A stretch of 64,000 nt of DNA from Catelliglobosispora koreensis DSM 44566 (GTDB lineage Bacteria; Actinomycetota; Actinomycetes; Mycobacteriales; Micromonosporaceae): the NCBI RefSeq assembly GCF_000379685.1, contig NZ_KB903272.1:62624-126623 (forward strand), written 5' to 3'. Both the position numbers and the translations under genes were made by a program. Shown piece after piece: positions 33,429 through 40,349 of the stretch. Numbering within the stretch: position 1 is the first letter of the stretch; each line of letters starts with the position of its first letter. The notes below the pieces were generated by a model, which was given only the letters and a program-made list of their open reading frames with translations, was not told the origin of the DNA and did not search any database.

Positions 33429-34211
33429 GTGACGTCGAAGCCGATCCGCGCCAACTCGATCCTTCCTGGCCGCCGCGAAGACATTGAACTGCACACGGCA
33501 GATGGCCTGACCCTGGTCGGGGAGCTCGCCGTACCAGAAGATCGTGACCCGGTCGCGACGCTCATCTGCCTGCACCCGCTGCCCACGCACGGCGGCATGA
33601 TGGACAGCCACATCTTCCGCAAAGCCGCGTGGCGCCTGCCCGCGCTCGCGGGACTGGCCGTGCTGCGCTTCAACTCCCGCGGCACGAGCAGTGTCAGGGG
33701 CACCAGCGAGGGCGTGTTCGATAGTGGCAACGGCGAGCGGTTCGACGTGGCCGCCGCGATCGAGTTCGCCGAGTTTCAGCACCTGCCCCGGCTATGGATC
33801 GTCGGCTGGTCGTTTGGCACCGATCTGACGCTGCGCTACGGGCTCGAGCCGTCGGTGGAAGGCGCGATATTGCTGTCGCCGCCTTTGCGGACGTCGTCAG
33901 AAGAAGACCTTGCCGCCTGGGCGGTTAACGGCAAGCCACTGACCGCTCTGGTCCCGGAGTTTGACGATTACCTGCGCCCGGTGGAGGCCAAGGCACGCTT
34001 TTCGGTGATTCCGCAGGCAGAGGTCGTTGCGGTGCCCGGCGGGAAACATCTGTGGGTCGGTGACGCCGAGACCGTGCTCGACGAGATCGTCAAGCGCATC
34101 GTGCCTGATGTGCCCACACCACTACCGTCCACTTGGGACGGTCCGATGACTTTTGGCGACGCGAGCGCCTATGCCGATCGAACCGTTGCGGCATTTAAAC
34201 ATCTCGATTAA
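33429..34211 (+). CDS. alpha/beta hydrolase (dienelactone hydrolase-like)
   Basis: The 260-residue protein starts from the GTG at 33429. It carries LICLHPLPTHGG (oxyanion loop), FNSRGTSSVRG, the nucleophile elbow GWSFGTD and the C-terminal PGGKHLWVGD with the catalytic His. This pattern matches small cytosolic serine hydrolases of actinobacteria often named CocE/NonD-like. The substrate is unknown. It ends 62 bases before the asparagine-synthetase-like cassette, on the same strand, but has its own promoter space and is not clearly part of that cassette. Confidence 0.8.
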   Translation: MTSKPIRANSILPGRREDIELHTADGLTLVGELAVPEDRDPVATLICLHPLPTHGGMMDSHIFRKAAWRLPALAGLAVLRFNSRGTSSVRGTSEGVFDSGNGERFDVAAAIEFAEFQHLPRLWIVGWSFGTDLTLRYGLEPSVEGAILLSPPLRTSSEEDLAAWAVNGKPLTALVPEFDDYLRPVEAKARFSVIPQAEVVAVPGGKHLWVGDAETVLDEIVKRIVPDVPTPLPSTWDGPMTFGDASAYADRTVAAFKHLD

Positions 34212-34261
34212 GTCAGATTCTGTACAGCGGCGCCCCTCGTGCCTGAGCAGGCTTGCGTCGG

Positions 34262-34267
34262 TAGCCT
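34262..34267 (+). promoter_or_regulatory. -10-like hexamer before the first asparagine-synthetase-like gene
   Basis: TAGCCT lies exactly six bases before the GTG at 34274. The gene lacks a good Shine-Dalgarno, so a leaderless transcript is likely. The same element and spacing recur at 35909 and 37255. Confidence 0.4.
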
Positions 34268-34273
34268 GGGGCC

Positions 34274-35911
34274 GTGCAGATAGCCGACCAAGCCGTAGTG
34301 GTGTCAGTGCCAGGTGAGGCGCTCCATGTCTCCGGCACGGGCGCTGGTGCGACGGCTCTCTGCCGTGGAGTCATTGACGAGTCGGGATCGCCTCTGGCGG
34401 CCGGCTCGCTGACAGAACGGCTGCGTGACCAAGACCGGCTTGAGCGCCTAGGTGCCCCCTTCGCGGCCCTTCTCATCGAGGGTAACGAGGCGACCATCGC
34501 GGCGGACCATGTCGGGTTCCGTCACGTCTACGGAGCGGCCCGTTCGGGCTGGGCCGCGGCCGGCACCTCAGCCCGGACACTGGCCAAACAGTCGGGCGCG
34601 AGCATCGACATCACAGCACTGAGCGTGTTCCGGCTGGCCGGGCACTACCTCGATGACGACACCGCTTACGCGGGCGTGCACAAACTTCCGGCGGCCCACT
34701 TCTGGAAGCTTTCCGATGGGAAGCTACGGCTCAGCCGGTACCAGCGAATGGAAAGCCCGGGCACAAAGGACGCGGCGCCGGCCCACGCGGCCCGGTTGCG
34801 CGATCTGGTCGCAGGTTTTCTCGACCACCATGACGAAGTGATGCTGGAGCTTTCCGGCGGGCTGGACAGCCGGCTCGTCCTCGCGGCCGTGCCGCCGGAG
34901 CGGCGCCGCAAACTGACCGCTTTCACCATCGTGACGGCGGGCAGCAAGGACGGTGCCGTCGCGGCAAGGCTCGCTGAGCGTTACGGCATGCGATTCGAGG
35001 TCGTCAATGTGGCCGGGCTGCGGGATTTCGGCCCGCAAGCCGCTTGGGAAATGGCTCACGCGGCGGCTGTGCGCCAAGACGGCCTTGGCCGGCCTCTGTC
35101 GGCGGCGGCGTTCGACTGGGCTGAATCCAAAGTGCGCCAAGGACCGCGGCTGTCCGGGCACGGCGGCGAACTCGCACGGGCGATCTTCGAGTTTGAACGT
35201 CCACATCCGACGGTGCGGCAGGAATCGGTCGACAACTACATCCGCCGCTGGATCATTTCCAACGACGCGGTCAAAGACCAGGTTCTAACCCGTGACTTCG
35301 CGGCCGAGTCGCAAACGCTGGCGATGAAGCGCCTGCGGGAAGTCTTTCAGCGGGAGAAGACCGATTGGCTCAGCGCCGTCGGGCGGTTCTACTTGCGGCA
35401 GAGAATGCAGAGGTGGGCCGGTATCACCATCACCGATGGGTGCCGCAATAGGGTCACGCTAAACCCGCTCACCGATGCCGAGGTCGTTAGCTACGCCCAA
35501 GCCGTGCCCACTCGCCTGCGATCGGGATCCCGTTATGTGGTAAGGGTTCTCGACCGTCTCGACCCTGAGCTCGCCCGCATTCCGCTGGGCTCGGGGCTGC
35601 GCCCGGTCGCGCTCGATCGCCAGATCACGCTGACCCGACGGCTCGGCGAGAACTCGTGGAAGGGCTTCCTCGCCAAGGCGGGGAGCAAAGTGATTCGCAC
35701 CATAAGCGCACAGCGCCGCGCTGCCGCGGGCGCACCGTTGTTAGCCGAGCTTGTTGTCGCCCACTGGCGCAATAATCCGGATTTGCTCGACGTCGCCGCG
35801 AAATCTGGGTTAATAAACGAAGACTGGCTAGGGCAGCTTCTTGACGGCACGATCCAAACTGATGCCACCACAGTCGACTTTCTGATAAACCTTGGCGTGA
35901 TTGCTAGCTAA
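34274..35911 (+). CDS. asparagine-synthetase-like ATP-dependent amide ligase A (no glutaminase Cys)
   Basis: The 545-residue protein has an N-terminal Ntn-like domain (about 1-170) resembling AsnB (AADHVGFRHVY, VHKLPAAHFWKL). It lacks the Cys2 nucleophile needed to take ammonia from glutamine. The C-terminal PP-loop synthetase domain has SGGLDS at 194-199 and RLSGHGGELAR further on. ATP-binding residues appear intact, so it should adenylate a carboxylate. Loss of the Cys is typical of beta-lactam synthetases and lasso cyclases, which use another amine. It is 10 bases upstream of the YqcI/YcgG gene and is a paralogue of the 37267 gene. No lasso precursor or protease gene is present. Substrate unknown. 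Confidence 0.8.
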   Translation: MQIADQAVVVSVPGEALHVSGTGAGATALCRGVIDESGSPLAAGSLTERLRDQDRLERLGAPFAALLIEGNEATIAADHVGFRHVYGAARSGWAAAGTSARTLAKQSGASIDITALSVFRLAGHYLDDDTAYAGVHKLPAAHFWKLSDGKLRLSRYQRMESPGTKDAAPAHAARLRDLVAGFLDHHDEVMLELSGGLDSRLVLAAVPPERRRKLTAFTIVTAGSKDGAVAARLAERYGMRFEVVNVAGLRDFGPQAAWEMAHAAAVRQDGLGRPLSAAAFDWAESKVRQGPRLSGHGGELARAIFEFERPHPTVRQESVDNYIRRWIISNDAVKDQVLTRDFAAESQTLAMKRLREVFQREKTDWLSAVGRFYLRQRMQRWAGITITDGCRNRVTLNPLTDAEVVSYAQAVPTRLRSGSRYVVRVLDRLDPELARIPLGSGLRPVALDRQITLTRRLGENSWKGFLAKAGSKVIRTISAQRRAAAGAPLLAELVVAHWRNNPDLLDVAAKSGLINEDWLGQLLDGTIQTDATTVDFLINLGVIAS

Positions 35912-35914
35912 CCT
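35909..35914 (+). promoter_or_regulatory. -10-like hexamer before the YqcI/YcgG gene
   Basis: TAACCT overlaps the stop codon of the preceding gene and stands six bases before the ATG at 35921. It could provide an internal leaderless transcript. Confidence 0.3.
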
Positions 35915-35920
35915 GGCCGG

Positions 35921-36649
35921 ATGTCATATCACGGCTGGCAGTCCGGAAAGGAGCGACTGGTCCGCTTGGACCAGCCCGGTCTGCTGCCTGACGCCTCAGT
36001 AGTGCTTGCGCATGACGGCTTCCGGGCTGTCGCGCTCAGTCAAGGTTTCGCTTGCGTCGCTGGTGCCGCAGCGGTCCGGGCTGGGCACTACCGGTTCTGC
36101 TCTTATCCCCTTCTCGGGGACCCTTCAAGTGTCGCTGAACTCGCGCAGGATCTGCGCACCTTCATAACGGACTTTCCCCTCTCGCCCGACCGCTTCGCCT
36201 CGTGTGTGGTGTCGTTCCAGGAACCAACGGGCATTGGCCCGGTCGAGTTCGAGAAACTGCTTTGGCAAACCTTGCAAGGCCTGCACGACCTCGACGAAAT
36301 GCCCTGGGATCCAACGGTTTCATCCGATCCCGATGAGAACAGCTTTTCCTTCAGTTTTCACGGGCGTTCATTCTTTGTCGTTGGTATGCACTCTGGCTCG
36401 CAACGGTGGACGCGGCGCCTGGCGTGGCCGACGCTCATCTTCAACGCGCACGCGCAATTTGAGGAGCTGCGCCACGCCGAGCGGTTCGTTTCGATGCAGC
36501 GCACGATCCGGCGGCGAGATGAGCGGCTGCAAGGCAACTTCAACCCCGCGCTGCAGGACTACGGCAACCAGTCCGAGGCCAAGCAGTATGGTGGCCGAGT
36601 TGTCGAACCGGACTGGCAATGCCCCTTCCACGTGAGGAATGCGACATGA
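35921..36649 (+). CDS. YqcI/YcgG-family (GntA/AglA-like) probable N- or C-oxygenase
   Basis: The 242-residue protein follows the YqcI/YcgG consensus closely. It has an N-terminal CVAGAAAVRAG segment, then GMHSGSQRWTRR (155-166), PTLIFNAHAQFEELR (170-184) and IRRRDERLQGNFNP. A SEAKQYGGR motif follows, and WQCPF closes the protein (232-236). To my knowledge, family members GntA (guanitoxin pathway) and AglA (argolaphos pathway) hydroxylate arginine, so this enzyme may oxidise a guanidino or amino substrate. It overlaps the DUF1989 gene by four bases (ATGA). The His expected in the HPxSSR motif is at H157, but the Pro is replaced by Ser. Substrate and cofactor are inferred from family knowledge. 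Confidence 0.8.
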   Translation: MSYHGWQSGKERLVRLDQPGLLPDASVVLAHDGFRAVALSQGFACVAGAAAVRAGHYRFCSYPLLGDPSSVAELAQDLRTFITDFPLSPDRFASCVVSFQEPTGIGPVEFEKLLWQTLQGLHDLDEMPWDPTVSSDPDENSFSFSFHGRSFFVVGMHSGSQRWTRRLAWPTLIFNAHAQFEELRHAERFVSMQRTIRRRDERLQGNFNPALQDYGNQSEAKQYGGRVVEPDWQCPFHVRNAT

Positions 36650-37257
36650 GAATCGAGCGGCAGTCGGGCGCCGCGGTCGTGCTGCCCAAAGGCGCCACCT
36701 TGCGGCTGATCGACCCCTTTGGCGAACAAGTGGCCGACCTCTACGCGGTCGCTGTGGGCGATCCCACTCATGCGCTTTCATCCGGCCGTTCACTCGACTA
36801 CGCGGAAAGGATTTGGCTGACGACGGGCGACATCCTTTACAGCAACCGTTCTGTGCCGATGTTGCGCATTGGCACCGACCTCGTCGGCCGCCACGACTTC
36901 CTGCTCACCCCGTGCAGCCAGGAGACATTTGACCTGCTCTACCCGGATTGGGAGGGCTACCACCCCAGCTGTTTTGAGAACCTCTGCAAAGCCATGGCGC
37001 CGCACGGCGTTCAGCCGTCACACATCGGGACCACGTTTAACACCTTCATGAACGTGGTCGTCACCGAAACGGGTGCGCTGGACATCAGACCGCCACTTTC
37101 CCAGGCCGGGGACTACATTGAGCTGCACGCGGAGATGGATTTGGTCGTCGGCCTGACGGCGTGTTCGGCCGAGATGTCCAATAATGGGACGCTCAAACCG
37201 ATCGACTATGAAGTTGTCGGGTTGTCTACAGTGCGTGACGGCACCCAAGACGCATAA
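36646..37257 (+). CDS. DUF1989 (urea carboxylase-associated / carboxyguanidine deiminase-like) protein
   Basis: The 203-residue protein starts from the ATG at 36646, preceded by GAGGAAT and overlapping the oxygenase stop. It shows the DUF1989 pattern: DPFGEQVADLYA, LTTGDILYSNRSVPMLRI, GRHDFLLTPCS, HPSCFENL, NTFMNV, GDYIELHAEMDLVVGLTAC. Two members of this family form carboxyguanidine deiminase in guanidine breakdown; others accompany urea carboxylase. Here only one subunit is found and the usual CPQ..CN-type metal site reads ACSAEMSNN, so one ligand Cys is missing. In this cassette it may act on a guanidino compound or be a biosynthetic variant. Confidence 0.75.
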   Translation: MRIERQSGAAVVLPKGATLRLIDPFGEQVADLYAVAVGDPTHALSSGRSLDYAERIWLTTGDILYSNRSVPMLRIGTDLVGRHDFLLTPCSQETFDLLYPDWEGYHPSCFENLCKAMAPHGVQPSHIGTTFNTFMNVVVTETGALDIRPPLSQAGDYIELHAEMDLVVGLTACSAEMSNNGTLKPIDYEVVGLSTVRDGTQDA

Positions 37258-37260
37258 CCT
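37255..37260 (+). promoter_or_regulatory. -10-like hexamer before the second asparagine-synthetase-like gene
   Basis: TAACCT overlaps the DUF1989 stop codon and lies six bases before the GTG at 37267, the same geometry as at 34262 and 35909. Confidence 0.3.
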
Positions 37261-37266
37261 GAGTCG

Positions 37267-38919
37267 GTGCAGAGCAATGATCGCCCGCTGGTTGTCTCAA
37301 CCGCGGGTGAACCCCTCAGAACCTTCGGTCTAGCCGACGGTGTGAACCTGTTGTGCCGGGGCGCGGTCGACGCGTTTGGCGCTCCGGTAAGCCTGGACGA
37401 GCTGGGCCGCCAGCTGCGTAGCGGTGAAGGGCTGGACCGTCTCGGTGCGCCCAGCGCGGCGTTGCTGATCGATGGGGATCAGGCGGTGATCGCTGCCGAC
37501 CACGTTGGCTTCCGGCATCTCTACGGATCGCAGCAGGCCGGGTGGGCGGCGGCAGGCACGTCGGCTCGCGTTGTGGCCGCGCGCATCGGTGCGAAGCTCA
37601 ATTTCGAAGCCCTTGCCGTGCAGCGGATGGTGGGTCACCACCTCAATGAGGACACCCCATTTTTGGGTGTACGCAAGCTGCCCGCGGCCCACTACTGGAA
37701 GCTCACCGAAGGCGAGCTGTCGGCAGAGCCCTACCCTGCACTGAACAAGGTGCCGTTTACCCACGACCTCGTTGGCGTGCACGCGGCCCGTTTGCGCGAG
37801 CTGGTGTGCGGCTTCCTAGACCAGCACGACGATGTCGTCCTGGAGCTGTCGGGCGGGATGGACAGCCGCCTGATCCTGGCCGCCGTCCCCGCCGACCGCC
37901 GCAAGGAAATCACGGGGTTCACGATTGTCCACAGTGGATCGGCCGACGGCCCGGTCGCCAAGCGGATCGCGGAACGCTACGGCATGCGTCACGTCGAGGC
38001 AGACCTGGACGAGATCGCCGCGTTCGATCCTGAGATCGCCTATCAGCTCGCTCACGCCGCCGCTCTGCGTCAAGACGGCATGGGTGCGCCGCTATCGGCC
38101 GCGGTCTTCGAGTGGGCCGAGCGTGAAGTCGCTGACAGTCCAAGACTTTCCGGCCACGGTGGCGAGCTGGCCCGGGTGGGCTATTACTTGCTCCAGCCCA
38201 ACCGGCCAAGGCAGACGCCACAGCTGGCGGACCGTTTCTTCAACATGTGGTTCGCCAACAACTACGGTGTGCCGGACAGTTCGCTGTCTGACGAGTTCGC
38301 CGCCGAGTCCCGTGAGATCGGCTATCGCCGGGTTCGCGAAACCTTCGCCGCCTATGAAGGTTTCGACTGGATGTCGTCGATGGACCAGTTCTTCTTGAAG
38401 GAGCGGTTGCATCGCTGGGGTGGTGCGACCATCACCGCGGCGGTCAACGAACGCGTCACGCTGAACCCGTTGCTGGACCGCGAAGTCCTCACCATCATGA
38501 TGTCGCTGCCGCACCGGCGCCGCTGGAGTTCACAGCAAGCCGTGGACGTGATGTCGCACCTGGACAACGAACTCGCCGAGATGCCCCTGGGCTCTGGCAT
38601 GCGGCCGAGTGTGCTGCGCCGCCCGCCAGCTGTCACGCGGATGATTGGTGAGACACCGATTCATAAGTTCGCCGGGCGCGCTGGGCGTAAAGTCCTGCGG
38701 CACCGCCGGGGTCTGCGCCGCTACGCGGCTGGTGCCCCGGTCATGGCCGACCTTGTCGTGCAGCACTGGCGGGAGAACCCCGAACTTCTAGAGCCAGCCG
38801 CCAATTCCGGTCTGATTAATCAGTCCTGGCTTGACCGGCTGCTCAACGGAATGGCTGAGGCCGAAGCCGCTAGCGTCGACTTCATCCTTAACCTGTCGGT
38901 GTTGCTGACCTCACTCTGA
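37267..38919 (+). CDS. asparagine-synthetase-like ATP-dependent amide ligase B (no glutaminase Cys)
   Basis: The 550-residue protein is a paralogue of the 34274 product across its whole length (shared AADHVGFRH, RLSGHGGELAR, LPAAHxWKL and NPLxDxEV blocks). The PP-loop is SGGMDS at 195-200. Residue 2 is Gln, not Cys, so the N-terminal domain cannot act as a glutaminase. It sits 10 bases after DUF1989 with a GTG start and no clear ribosome binding site. Two different ligases in one cassette suggest two amide-forming steps, or one active and one scaffolding subunit. Beta-lactam-synthetase-like chemistry is one option; the substrate cannot be read. Confidence 0.8.
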   Translation: MQSNDRPLVVSTAGEPLRTFGLADGVNLLCRGAVDAFGAPVSLDELGRQLRSGEGLDRLGAPSAALLIDGDQAVIAADHVGFRHLYGSQQAGWAAAGTSARVVAARIGAKLNFEALAVQRMVGHHLNEDTPFLGVRKLPAAHYWKLTEGELSAEPYPALNKVPFTHDLVGVHAARLRELVCGFLDQHDDVVLELSGGMDSRLILAAVPADRRKEITGFTIVHSGSADGPVAKRIAERYGMRHVEADLDEIAAFDPEIAYQLAHAAALRQDGMGAPLSAAVFEWAEREVADSPRLSGHGGELARVGYYLLQPNRPRQTPQLADRFFNMWFANNYGVPDSSLSDEFAAESREIGYRRVRETFAAYEGFDWMSSMDQFFLKERLHRWGGATITAAVNERVTLNPLLDREVLTIMMSLPHRRRWSSQQAVDVMSHLDNELAEMPLGSGMRPSVLRRPPAVTRMIGETPIHKFAGRAGRKVLRHRRGLRRYAAGAPVMADLVVQHWRENPELLEPAANSGLINQSWLDRLLNGMAEAEAASVDFILNLSVLLTSL

Positions 38920-38940
38920 GCTGCACAAATGATGTCGGGT

Positions 38941-38972
38941 TTGGGCATTGGCTATGTCACGGACATAATGCC
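38941..38972 (+). promoter_or_regulatory. promoter and dyad operator of the helix-hairpin-helix gene
   Basis: TTGGGC (38941-38946) and CATAAT (38964-38969) are 17 bases apart, the best sigma-70-like promoter in the window. A dyad, GGCAT (38944) - TATGTC (38953) - GACATA (38962) - ATGCC (38968), spans 38944-38972 and covers the -10. This suggests repressor control. Confidence 0.55.
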
Positions 38973-39023
38973 AACGTAGCCTTACCAAGGCCCGGGTCGG
39001 GGCAGAGACTAAGGAGAAAAGCA

Positions 39024-39230
39024 ATGCTGGGACTGGAAGCAAAGCTGATGAAGGCGTACGAGGGCAAGAGTGCTCAGGAACTCGCCGACGCGCCGGTGAC
39101 CGCGATCGCGGGCGTGTCCGAAGGCGACGCTGAGCTGCTGCTCAAGGCGTTCAACATCAAGACTGTCCGTGACCTCGGCACGAACAAGTTCTTCCGCTGG
39201 GCACAGAGCATCACCAACCTGGCTGACTAA
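39024..39230 (+). CDS. 68-residue helix-hairpin-helix protein
   Basis: A free-standing small acidic protein is preceded by AAGGAG at 39011-39016, seven bases before the ATG. Its core, DAPVTAIAGVSEGDAELLLKAFNIKTVRDLG, is a helix-hairpin-helix pair of the DNA-ligase/topoisomerase kind, followed by a short W-containing C-terminal helix. It may bind nucleic acid non-specifically. It has its own strong promoter and a terminator (39248-39282). The next gene encodes an RNA ligase, but the terminator separates them. Confidence 0.75.
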   Translation: MLGLEAKLMKAYEGKSAQELADAPVTAIAGVSEGDAELLLKAFNIKTVRDLGTNKFFRWAQSITNLAD

Positions 39231-39247
39231 TCACGCACCGCAACTTC

Positions 39248-39282
39248 GGCCGCCTCCGCGTTATTGACCTGCGGAGGCGGCC
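39248..39282 (+). terminator. intrinsic terminator-like hairpin
   Basis: GGCCGCCTCCGC (39248-39259) pairs with GCGGAGGCGGCC (39271-39282), 12 perfect base pairs with an 11-base loop, followed by TTCTCTGT. It ends the helix-hairpin-helix transcript. Confidence 0.65.
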
Positions 39283-39292
39283 TTCTCTGTCC

Positions 39293-39298
39293 TAGGGT
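39293..39298 (+). promoter_or_regulatory. -10 element for a leaderless RNA ligase transcript
   Basis: TAGGGT lies seven bases before the ATG at 39306, and no Shine-Dalgarno is present. No convincing -35 was found. Confidence 0.35.
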
Positions 39299-39305
39299 CT
39301 CGCGC

Positions 39306-40349
39306 ATGTCCACTCTCAAGGTCACCGCGGAAAGTCTTGTCGTTCACCCGCATCCCAACGCCGACGCGCTCGAACTCGCGCAGGTTGGGCTCTACCGTGC
39401 GGTCGTGGCCAAGGGTGCCTATCAGACCGGGGACTATGCGATTTACCTGCCGGAGGGGTCGGTGTTGCCGGAGGCGCTCATCGGCGAACTCGGGCTGACC
39501 GGCAAGCTCGCGGGAGCGGCACACAACCGGGTCAAGGCGGTGCGGCTGCGCGGTGAGTTGTCACAGGGCATCGTGTGCACGCCGAAAGCGCTTGGGGGCG
39601 TTGACCTTTCGCTAGCCGACGACACTGACTTCGCTGAGCTGCTCGGCGTGACGAAGTGGGTGCCGCCGATTCCGGTGCACCTTTCCGGCGACATCGCCGC
39701 GGCGCCCGATCTGCTGCCGTGGGTCGAAATCGAGAACATCAAGCGTTACCCGGGCATCTTCACGGCCGGGGAACCCGTTATCGCGACGGAGAAAATCCAC
39801 GGGACAGCGTGCTTGTTCACCTACGTCGCGGAGACGGGGGATCGTTTCGTTTCGTCAAAGGGCTTCGGCAAGCAGCGGCTCGCGCTGAAGGAGAGCGTTA
39901 GCAACCTTTACTGGCGTGCTGTGCTAGCCCATGGCGTGCCGGCGGTCGCGGAGAAGCTTGCCGCGGAACTGGGCGCGACGAGGGTCGGCATCTTCGGCGA
40001 GGTCTACGGCAAAGGTGTGCAGGACTTGGCCTACGGAACGGAAGGTCCCGTGAACTACGCGGCCTTCGACGTCGCCGCTGAGATTGACGGTCAGGTGCGC
40101 TGGCTTGCGGTGCCTCAGGGCGAGCTGCCCTGCGCCCCGGTGCTCTACGAGGGCCCGTATGACGAGACTGTCCTCATAGGACTCGCCAGTGGCCGGGAAA
40201 CGTTGTCGGGCAAGGAGCTCAACATCCGTGAGGGGATCGTCATCCGTCCCGCGGCGGAACGTTACAGCGAAGTCCTTGGCGGCCGGGCGATCGGCAAGCT
40301 CGTGTCCGACGCGTACCTAACGCGTAAGGGTGGCACCGAGTTCGAATAG
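39306..40349 (+). CDS. ATP-dependent RNA ligase, Rnl5 (DraRnl) type
   Basis: The 347-residue protein has an N-terminal OB-fold module (about 1-130, as in Deinococcus DraRnl) and a nucleotidyltransferase domain. The ligase motifs are all visible: I, K163-I-H-G; Ia, SSKGFGKQ; III, GIFGEVYGKG; IV, EGIVIRP; V, GKLVSDAYL. DraRnl-type enzymes seal 3'-OH/5'-PO4 nicks in duplexes where the 3' side is RNA, so an RNA or mixed-duplex repair role is likely. The ATG at 39306 was chosen over an upstream in-frame start because the -10 hexamer lies next to it. Confidence 0.88.
   Translation: MSTLKVTAESLVVHPHPNADALELAQVGLYRAVVAKGAYQTGDYAIYLPEGSVLPEALIGELGLTGKLAGAAHNRVKAVRLRGELSQGIVCTPKALGGVDLSLADDTDFAELLGVTKWVPPIPVHLSGDIAAAPDLLPWVEIENIKRYPGIFTAGEPVIATEKIHGTACLFTYVAETGDRFVSSKGFGKQRLALKESVSNLYWRAVLAHGVPAVAEKLAAELGATRVGIFGEVYGKGVQDLAYGTEGPVNYAAFDVAAEIDGQVRWLAVPQGELPCAPVLYEGPYDETVLIGLASGRETLSGKELNIREGIVIRPAAERYSEVLGGRAIGKLVSDAYLTRKGGTEFE

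Noticed and set aside
34274-38919. Lasso peptide cluster
   Set aside because: Asparagine-synthetase-like proteins suggested it, but no precursor peptide, B1/B2 leader-peptide proteins or exporter is present, and gaps between genes are about 10 bases.
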